A stretch of 64,000 nucleotides of DNA. Origin: Thinopyrum elongatum (lineage: Eukaryota > Streptophyta > Magnoliopsida > Poales > Poaceae). The notes beneath the pieces are model-generated. The model did not search any database, was not told the origin of the DNA, and worked only from the letters and a program-made list of their open reading frames with translations. Made by a program: the position numbers and the translations under genes. Where the stretch lies: the NCBI GenBank assembly GCA_011799875.1, contig CM022302.1, positions 520,671,229 to 520,735,228 on the forward strand, written 5' to 3'. Shown one piece after another: positions 56,701 through 64,000 of the stretch (its first letter is position 1; each line of letters starts with the position of its first letter).

Positions 56701-56805
56701 AGAGCATTGTTGACATAGAAATTTGCAAAATACACACATATCTGAATGTGGCAGACCCGTTGACTAAACATCTCTCACAAGCAAAACATGATCACACCTT
56801 AGTAC

Positions 56806-56970
56806 TCTTTGGGTGTTAATCACATAGCGATGTGAACTAGATTATTGACTCTAGTAAACCCTTTGGGTGTTGGTCACATGGCGATGTGAACTATGGGTGT
56901 TAATCACATAAAGATGTGAACTATTGGTGTTAATTCACATGGCGATGTGAACTAGATTATTGACTCTAGT
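56806..56970 (+). repeat. Four short tandem repeats before the 3' LTR of element B
   Basis: GGGTGTTAATCACATAGCGA followed by TGTGAACTA recurs four times with small changes. Each contains a TCACAT...ATGTGA palindrome. Element A has only one copy at the equivalent place (60595-60622). Confidence 0.85.
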
Positions 56971-56983
56971 GCAAGTGGGAGAC
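56971..56983 (+). promoter_or_regulatory. Polypurine tract of element B
   Basis: GCAAGTGGGAGAC lies directly before the 3' LTR, identical to the tract of element A. Confidence 0.8.
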
Positions 56984-58726
56984 TGAAGGAAATATGCCCT
57001 AGAGGCAATAATAAAGTTGTTATTTTATATTTCCTTATATCATGATAAATGTTTATTATTCATGCTAGAATTGTATTAACCGGAAACTTGATACATGTGT
57101 GGATACATAGACAAAACACCGTGTCCGTCGTAAGCCTCAACTAGGCTAGCTCGTTAATCAAAGATGGTTAAGTTTCCTAACCATAGACATGTGTTGTCAT
57201 TTGATGAATGGGATCACATCATTAGGAGAATGATGTGATGGACAAGACCCATCCGTTAGCTTTTAGCATAATGATCGTTCAGTTTTATTGCTACTGCTTT
57301 CTTCATGTAAAATACATATTTCTTCGACTATGAGATTATGCAACTCCCGGATACCGGAGGAATGCCTTGTGTGCTATCAAACATCACAACATAACTGGGT
57401 GATTATAAAGATGCTCTACAGGTATCTCCGAAGGTGTCTGTTGGGTTGGCATAGATCGAGATTAGGATTTGTCACTCCGAGTATCGGAGAGGTATCTCTG
57501 GGCCCTCTCGGTAATGCACATCATAAGAAGCCTTGCAAGCAAAGTGACTTAGTCATAGGATGATGTATTACGGAACAAGTAAAGAGACTTGCCAGTAACG
57601 AGATTGAACTAGGTATAAAGATACCGACGATCGAATCTCGGGCAAGTAACATACCGATGGACAAAGGGAATAACGTATGTTGTCATAACGGTTCGACCGG
57701 TAAAGATCTTCATAGAATATGTGGGAGCCAATATGAGCATCCAGGTTCCGCTATTGGTTATTGACCGGAGAAGTGTCTCGGTCATGTCTACATAGTTCTC
57801 GAACCATTAGGGTCCGCACGCTTAACGTTCGATGACGATTTAGTATTATATGAGTTATGTGATTTGGTGACTGAATATTGTTTAGAATCCCGGATGAGAT
57901 CACGGACATGACGAGGAGTCTCTAAGTGGTCGAAAAGTAAAGATTGATATATAGGACGATGGTATTCGGACACCGGAAGTGTTTCGGAGGGTACCGGGTA
58001 CATATCGGGTCACCGGAAGGGGTTCCGGGCACCCCCCTCAAAAGATATGGGCCTATTGGGCCAAGAGGGGAAACGCAGCAGCCAGCAGGGGCTGCTACGC
58101 CCCCCATATGGGCCACGCCAGAGGAGAAGGAAGGGGAGGGATTCGGCCTCCCCCTTCCTTCCCTCCTCCCTCCTCTTTCCTTCCCACTCCGGTAAATAAG
58201 GAAGGGGGGGTGAATTGGCATAGGATCCCAAGTAGGATTCCTCCTACTTGGGGTGCCCCATGGCTGCTCCCCTCCCCCTTTCACCTATATATACATAGGG
58301 AGGGGGCGCCTAGAACACACACCAACAACTGTTAGCCATGTGCGGCGCCCCTCTCCATAGATTACACCCTCAGTCATATCTTCGTAGTGCTTAGGCGAAG
58401 CCCTGCGCGGATCACTTCACCATCATCGTCACCACGCCGTTGTGCTGACGGAACTCATCTACTTCCTCGACACTTTGCTGGATCAAGAGTTCGAGGGACG
58501 TCATCGAGCTAAACGTGTGCAGAACTCGGAGGTGCCGTATGTTCGGTGCTTGATCGGTCGGAACGAGAAGAAGTTTGACTACATCAACCGTGTTATCAAA
58601 CGCTTCTGCTTTCAGTCTACGAGGGTACGTAGACATACTCTCCCCCTCTTGTTGCTATGCATCTCCTAGATAGATCTTGTGTGAGCGTAGGAATTTTTTT
58701 GAAATTGCATGCTACGTTCCCCAACA
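56984..58726 (+). repeat. 3' LTR of Copia element B (1743 bp)
   Basis: It starts TGAAGGAAATATGCCCTAGA and ends GTTCCCCAACA. It is uninterrupted and shows the empty insertion site of the solo LTR near 58360. TATA-like CTATATATACA is near 58284. Confidence 0.95.
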
Positions 58727-58731
58727 ATATC

Positions 58732-60430
58732 ACTATCGTTTTGGGGTTATGCATTAGAGACAACTACATTCACTTTAAATAGGGCACCATCTAAATCTGT
58801 TGAGACGACACCGTATGAATTATGGTTTGGCAAGAAACCTAAGTTGTCATTTCTTAAGGTTTGGGGCTGTGATGCTTATGTGAAAAGGCTTCAGCCTGAT
58901 AAGCTTGAACCCAAAGCGGACAAATGTGTCTTCATAGGATACCCAAAGGAGACGATTGGGTACGCCTTCTATCTCAGATCCGAGGGCAAAGTGTTTGTCG
59001 CTCAGAACGGGTCCTTGCTCGAGAAAGATTTTCTCTCGAAAGAATTGAGTGGGAGGAAGATAGAACTTGATGAGGTTGTTGAACCTTTACTTGAACCAGA
59101 GAGTAGCGCGGCACAGAAAGATGTTTCTGTGGCACCTACATTAGTTGAAGAGGAAGCTAATGATGTTGATCATGAAGCTTCGGATCAAGTTACTATCGAA
59201 CCTCGTAGGTCGACAAGGGTACGTACAGCTCCTGAGTGGTGCGGTGACCCTGTCTTAGAGGTCATGTTGTTGGACAACGGTGAACCTACGAGCTATGAAG
59301 AAGCGATGGTGGGCCTGGATTCCAACAAATGGCTAGGAGCCATGAAATCTGAGATATGATCCAAGTATGAGAACAAAGTATGGACTTTGGTGGACTTGCC
59401 CGATGATCGTCAAGCCATTGAGAATAAATGGATCTTGAAGAAGAAGACAGACGCTGATGGTAATGTCACCATTTATGAAGCTCGACTTGTCGCAAAGAAG
59501 TTTCCGACAAGTTCAAGGAGTTGACTATGATGAGACTTTCTCACTCATAGCGATGCTAAAGTCTGTTGGAATTATGTTAGCAGTTGCTGCATTTTCATCT
59601 GGCAGATGGATGTCAAAAGAAAGTTTCCTTGAAGGTTTCCGTGAGGAAAGGTTGTATGTGATACAACCAGAAGGTTTTGTCGATCCTAAGGATGCTAAAA
59701 GGTATGCAAGCTCCAACGATCCTTCTATGGACTGGAGCAAGCATCTCGGAGTTGGAACATACGCTTTGATGAGGTGATCAAAGTTTTTGGGTTTATACAA
59801 AGTTTACAAGAAACTTATATTTACAAGAAAGTGAGTGGGAGCACTACAACATTTTTGATAAGTATATGTGGATGACATATTGTTGATTGGGGATGATGTA
59901 GAATTTTTGGAAAGCGTAAAGGGTTGTTTGAAAGGAGTTTTTCAAAGGAAGACCTGGGTAAAGCTGCTTACATGTTGGGCATCAAGATCTATAGAGATAG
60001 ATCAAGATGCCTGATAAGATTTTCACAGAGCACATACCTTGACATGATTTTGAAGAAGTTCAAAATGGATCAGTCCAAGAAGGGGTTCTTGCTGAGTTGT
60101 AAGGTGTGAAGTTGAGTGAGACTCAAAGCTCGACCACGGTAGAAGAAAGAGAAAGGACAAAGGTTGTCCCCTATGCCTTAGCCATAGGCTCTATACGGTA
60201 TGCCATGCTGTGTCACAAGACCAGATGTCAACCTTGCCATAAGTATGTCCGGAAGGTTTCAAGGTAATCCAGGAGTGGAACACTGGACAGCGGTCAAGAA
60301 TATCCTGAAGTACCTGAAAAGGACTAAGGACATGTTTCTCGTTTATGGAGGTGATAAAGAGTTTGTCATAAGGGGTTATGTCGATGCAAGCTTTAACACC
60401 AATCCGGATGACTCTGAGTAGCAAACCAGA
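58732..60430 (+). pseudogene. Integrase end, RT and RNase H of element A, broken
   Basis: The sequence right of element B continues the integrase C-terminal region (SFWGYALET, VETTPYELWFGKKPKLSF, CVFIGYPKETIGYAFYLRSE) to a stop at 59359. RT pieces follow in shifting frames: ALVDLPDDRQ-like at about 59385, then VQGVDYDETFSLIAMLKSVG in the frame 59457-59777, and a YVDDIL box near 59867. RNase H remnants (VYGGDKEFVIRGYVDASFNT) end near 60421. At least five frame breaks are seen. Confidence 0.85.
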
Positions 60431-60640
60431 TACGTATAGTGGAGCAGCCATTTGGAATAGCTCCAAGTGGAGCATGGTAGCAGCATCTACAATATGACAT
60501 AAAGATATGCGAAGTACACGCGGATCTGAATGTTGCAGACCTGTTGACTAAAACCTCTCTCACAAGCAAAACATGATAAAACCCCAGAACTCTTTGGGTG
60601 TTAATCACATGGTGATGTGAACTAGATTATTGACTCTAGT

Positions 60641-60653
60641 GCAAGTGGGAGAC
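60641..60653 (+). promoter_or_regulatory. Polypurine tract of element A
   Basis: GCAAGTGGGAGAC lies directly before the 3' LTR and is identical to the tract of element B. It is the expected primer for plus-strand synthesis. Confidence 0.8.
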
Positions 60654-62393
60654 TGTTGGAAATATGCCCTAGAGGCAATAATAAATTGGTTATTATCATA
60701 TTTCCCTGTTCATGATAATCGTTTATTATCCATGCTAGAATTGTATTGATCGGAAACTCAAATACATGGGTGGATACATAGACAACAATATGTCCCTAGT
60801 GAGCCTCTATTAGACTAGCTCGTTGATCAAAGATGGTTAAGGTTTCCTAACCATAGGCATGAGTTGTCATTTGATAACGGGGTCACATCATTAAGAGAAT
60901 GATGTGATGGACTAGACCCGACCGTAAGCTTAGCATCAGATCGTTTAAGTTATTTGCTACAGCTTTCTTCATGTCAAGTATCTGTTCCTTTGACCATGAG
61001 ATCATGCAACTCACTGACACCGAAGGAGTACCTTGTGTGTATCAAACGTCGCCACGTAACTGGGTGACTATAAAGATGCTCTACAGGTATCTCCGAGGGT
61101 GTCTGTTGAGTTGGCATGGATCAAGACTGGGATTTGTCACTCCGTATTGTCGGAGAGGTATCTTAGGGCCCACTCGGTAATACAGCATCACAATAAGCTT
61201 GCAAGCAATGTGGCTAAAGAGTTAGCCACGGGATCTTGTATTACGGAACGAGTAAAGAGACTTGCCAATAACGAGATTGAACTAGGTATAGAGATACCGA
61301 CGATCGAATCTCGGGCAAGTAACATACCGATGGACAAAGGGAATTGTATATGGGATTAATTGAATCCTTGACATCGTGGTTCAACCATTAAAGATCTGCG
61401 TGGCATATGTAGTAACCAATATGGGCATCCAGGTCCCGCCATTGGTTATTGACCGGAGAGGAGTCTCGGTCATGTCTACATGATTCTCGAACCCCTAGGG
61501 TCGCACGCTTAATGTTCGGTAGCACTAGGGTAGTATTGAGATATTAATAGTGTGAATTCCGAAGGTTGTTCGGAGTTCCGGATGGGATCCGGGACATCAC
61601 TAGGAGCTCCGGAATGGTCCGGAGGTAAAGATTCATATATGGAAAGTTGTTATCGGGGTTCCGGAAAAAGTTTGAGCTTTTTCGGTATTGTACTGGGAAG
61701 GTTCTAGAAGGTTCTGGAGTGGGGCCCACCTGTAATGGGGGACCCACATGAACGTGGGTAGTGGGGAAAGTCCCTACAACCATGTTCTAGCGCACCAAGA
61801 TCCTCCCTTGAAAGGAATAGAATCATATCCCAAAGGGATAAGATCAGGATCCCTAAAAAGGGGGGATAGCGATCGGTGGGGGAGGAAAGGAGGGATTTCC
61901 TTCCTCCCCCTTTGACCAATGCCCCTAGGGCCTTGGAGGGCAAGCCACCAGCCCCCTCCACGCCTATATAAAGGTGGGGAGGCGTTAGGGGCAGCCACCC
62001 TTCGCCCCTTGCCCGTTACCTCACCCAACTCCTCCCACGTTTCACCGGTACGCGCTTGGCGAAGCCCTGCCGGAGTTCCACTGCCACCACCACCACCATG
62101 CCGTCGTGGTGGTTCAGATCTCATCTACCTCCTCACCCTTCCTTGCTGGATCAAGAAGGAGAGGACGCCGCCGAGCCGTACGTGTGCTAAACTCGGAGGT
62201 GCCGCACGTGCGGTACTTGGATCGGATTGGATCTCGACGCGAGTACGACTAAGCCAACCATGATCTCTAGATCGTTAACGCTTTCGGTCTACAAGGTATG
62301 TAGACGCCACTCTCCTCTCGTAGATGTGTGTCTCTTAGATTGATCTTGGTGAGCATAGGAAATTTTTTGTTTCCCATGCAACGTCCCCCAACA
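60654..62393 (+). repeat. 3' LTR of Copia element A (1740 bp)
   Basis: It starts TGTTGGAAATATGCCCTAGA and ends ACGTCCCCCAACA. TATATAAAGG is at 61965-61974. It differs from the 5' LTR by scattered point changes and few small indels. Confidence 0.95.
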
Positions 62394-62846
62394 GAAAGAT
62401 CATCTTATCTCATTTATTATTGATGTTGAGAATTACAATATCAATTATCAAACTGCTGCACATTATGGTCAATACGTGCCACTCGTGCATGTGCTGACCT
62501 ACAGTAACATCCATGGAGATGGCATGATAAGATTTTTTACTATTACGACATCCGTGCATCTTTTGTATATATTCTTCTAAAGCTAAACTACATTGGTAAC
62601 TACGATGTTATTATTATTTTTTCAACAGAAAATCCCAAAGGATTGTGTGCCTGATCTGATGTTTCTGAAAGGTTGGCTTGATGTTATTAGCTTACGGCCA
62701 TATCTGCCTAGGCTTCACAACTGTTCATACCGAATTTCTAAAACCGATCAAGACATGACAATGAAAGAATGGAAAAAATGTATGAACAATCATAGGGAGC
62801 AACTTGGAAGCAACATTGTGCGAAGCGCAAGAATTGGAGACAGAAT
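62394..62846 (+). pseudogene. B3-like gene of the CACTA element, 3' exons
   Basis: Right of the Copia element the interrupted exon continues at once: HLISFIIDVENYNINYQTAA and then YGQYVPLVHVLTYSNIHGDG, to a donor near 62528. If the insertion and one 5-bp duplication copy are removed, the reading frame is continuous across the site. An intron ends at TTTTTTCAACAG near 62629. The next exon reads IPKDCVPDLMFLKGWLDVIS and then LGSNIVRSARIGDRIV, likely a second B3-like domain. It is cut at 62846 by another LTR. Two insertions make it a pseudogene. Confidence 0.6.
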
Positions 62847-64000
62847 TGTCGAGGATATTGTGCGACATATGCTAGGGGGTGGCTTATCGTGGATGGGGAC
62901 AAGAGTACGTCGGCGGGCTCTAGAAGCGGGAGTGAGCGAGACCGCGCATGCCTGCGAATCTTACCCAGGTTCGGGGCTCTCCTTGGAGATAACACCCCTA
63001 GTCCTGCTCTGCGGGGTCTCCGCATGATGACTATGATCAACAAGGTAGCTACAAGCTTGCTCCTTGAGCTGTTTTGGCTGGAGGAGGAAGAAGGGCAAGA
63101 TTAGCCCTACTCTTCTCTCTACGTGTGTGAGTGTATGGTGTGGGAGCTGAACCCTTTGCATGGGTGAGCCTGGGGGGTTTATATAGACCTACCCCCCAGG
63201 GGTACAATGGTAATCCGGCCGGGTGTAGGACCGCTGGGGCCCGCCGCCTGGTTGAACCCGCCGACTGCCGTGATCTCGGCCGACAGGTAGGGCCCGCCAC
63301 CTGCGAGCATGTTGACTCCTTTATACTGCAGCTTCGTCCCTGATGACGAAGGCTTTGTCGGGGGGAACGTGGCTGCAGTCCCATCGCCCGACGGGCGCTC
63401 ACTGTAGCCATACCCCGTCCCATCTGGTTAATGGCGCACAGACTCCAAGGGGGAGAAGGGCCGCCTGCTAGGAGTCGGCCCTCCCTTATTGCCGCCTGCT
63501 TGAGGTTTGCCGCCTGCTGGTGGCTCGCGGACAGGTAGGGCCCGCCGCCTGCGGGCCGTATCGACCGCCCGTCGTGGGAGCACGGCTCCCTCTGACGCTA
63601 GTGATGTCACGGACTGCGTGGCGACAGTGCCGCGCTGGGCGGGGGGTGTCCGCCCAATACACAGCACTGTGGCCACGTTCCATCCCGGACTCGGGGGTGG
63701 CAGGCTGCACTGTAGCCATGCCTCGTCTTGTCGTGATGATGTGGTGCTACCTTCGAGGAGGCGAGGGGCCACCTGCCAGGAATCGGCCCCCTCGTGGCCG
63801 CCCTCCCTGGTCTTGCCACCTTCTAGCAGCCGGCCTCTTGGACCAGCCGGCCCAGGAAGGCGGTCGTGCTCCCGGAAGGTGTGAGGGGTGCAGCTAGCCC
63901 CGATGTCTTGAAATACCATGGGGGACTGCTTCGACCACTGTCATCACGGCCACTGGGACCAGGGCGGTTGGGTTGGCAGGAGGCGGGTTGGAGTCGGCCA
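62847..64000 (-). mobile_element. LTR of a minus-strand retrotransposon, runs off the window
   Basis: The B3-like coding sequence stops abruptly at TGTCGAGGATATTGTGCG (62847). On the minus strand this is an LTR end in ...CTCGACA. Further right the minus strand has TATATAAACCCCCC near 63176-63190, a TATA box placed so that transcription would run leftward. The rest is GC-rich with repeated CCCGCCGCCTG and GCCGCCTGC phrases, like the U3 of GC-rich Triticeae gypsy LTRs. The other LTR end is outside the window. Long open frames on both strands are compositional. Confidence 0.6.

Larger units (their letters stand above)
48513..58726 (+). mobile_element. Copia LTR retrotransposon B (Angela type) nested in element A
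   Basis: LTRs at 48513-51866 (containing a solo LTR) and 56984-58726 start TGAAGGAAATATGCCCTAGA and end GTTCCCCAACA. The flanks are ATATG (48508-48512) and ATATC (58727-58731), a 5-bp duplication with one mismatch. Removing B and one copy returns the integrase of element A to a continuous frame, which supports the assignment. Without the solo LTR it is about 8.6 kb. Its proteins are less decayed than those of A, but stops and a catalytic substitution are present. Confidence 0.95.
43675..62393 (+). mobile_element. Copia LTR retrotransposon A (BARE1/WIS/Angela type), with nested element B
   Basis: Two LTRs (43675-45410 and 60654-62393) begin TGTTGGAAATATGCCCTAGA and end in CCCAACA. The flanks are GGAAG (43670-43674) and GAAAG (62394-62398), a 5-bp duplication with one mismatch. 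Primer site, gag, protease, integrase, RT, RNase H and polypurine tract occur in Copia order. Without element B (48513-58726 plus duplication) its length is about 8.5 kb, normal for this group. Many stops and frameshifts are present. It inserted into an exon of the B3-like CACTA gene. Confidence 0.95.
40468..62846 (+). mobile_element. CACTA transposon carrying a B3-like gene; right end not found
   Basis: The left terminus CACTACTAGGGAAAACC starts at 40468, preceded by CTA as expected for a 3-bp target duplication. About 650 bp of subterminal repeats follow, then a pyrimidine-rich leader, an intron, three long hairpins and a multi-exon plus-strand gene whose last recognised part ends at 62846. 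The interior is interrupted by the Copia stack 43675-62393. The right TIR is not in the window; an LTR begins at 62847. No TNP2-type transposase is recognised in the visible part, so the element may be non-autonomous or its transposase lies further right. Confidence 0.75.

Noticed and set aside
63049..63919. Long GC-rich open frames at the right edge
   Set aside because: They lie in LTR-like sequence with repeated GCCGCCTGC motifs and overlap on both strands, with no family likeness.

Overview
The window is nuclear DNA of a large-genome grass, almost certainly Triticeae (wheat, Aegilops or barley type). The evidence is long BARE1/WIS/Angela-type Copia LTRs, gypsy LTRs ending in the grass-type TACGTTGGAGACGTATCA motif, CACTA elements, grass-type Helitron ends, LINE remnants, and one intact gene of the grass-expanded DUF4220/DUF594 family. 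No rRNA or tRNA gene, CRISPR array, bacterial operon or organellar segment is visible.

Layout. 1-3957: a minus-strand gypsy-type element cut by the window edge, with LTR, primer site and one degenerate ORF. 3958-5180: decayed C-terminal end of a LINE. 6008-6395: three tandem 131-bp repeats. 6396-10499: a GC-rich block and AT-rich DNA with no recognisable gene. 10500-13561: a LINE (RT, zf-RVT, RNase H) with an A-rich tail and many breaks. 14909-16058: a non-autonomous Helitron. 16664-18928 (minus): the only convincing intact host gene, a 754-aa DUF4220/DUF594 membrane protein. 19440-20657: a PIF/Harbinger-type element with TAA duplications. 21341-30674: a Helitron (minus) carrying a captured eL28 ribosomal-protein gene fragment, a foldback MITE, and a 2154-bp CACTA element (CTA duplications) that itself holds a 5S-rRNA-like segment. 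30746-40467: a decayed RepHel-coding Helitron on the same strand, 71 bp from the previous one.

40468 to about 62846: a CACTA-type element inserted in that Helitron. It carries subterminal repeats, a cluster of three long hairpins and a multi-exon B3-like gene. An Angela-type Copia element (A, 43675-62393) interrupts an exon of this gene. A second one (B, 48513-58726) sits in the integrase region of A, and a solo gypsy LTR (49920-51502) sits in the 5' LTR of B. A GC-rich LTR starting at 62847 breaks the B3-like gene again and runs off the window.

The nesting gives a relative order: Helitron, then CACTA, then A, then B, then solo LTR. Apart from the DUF4220 gene, coding capacity is nearly all broken transposon protein. 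The most unusual signals are the co-varying hairpins of the CACTA element (42433-42845), the 5S-like segment with a Pol III-type internal control region (28281-28352), and the pair of Helitrons with gene capture.
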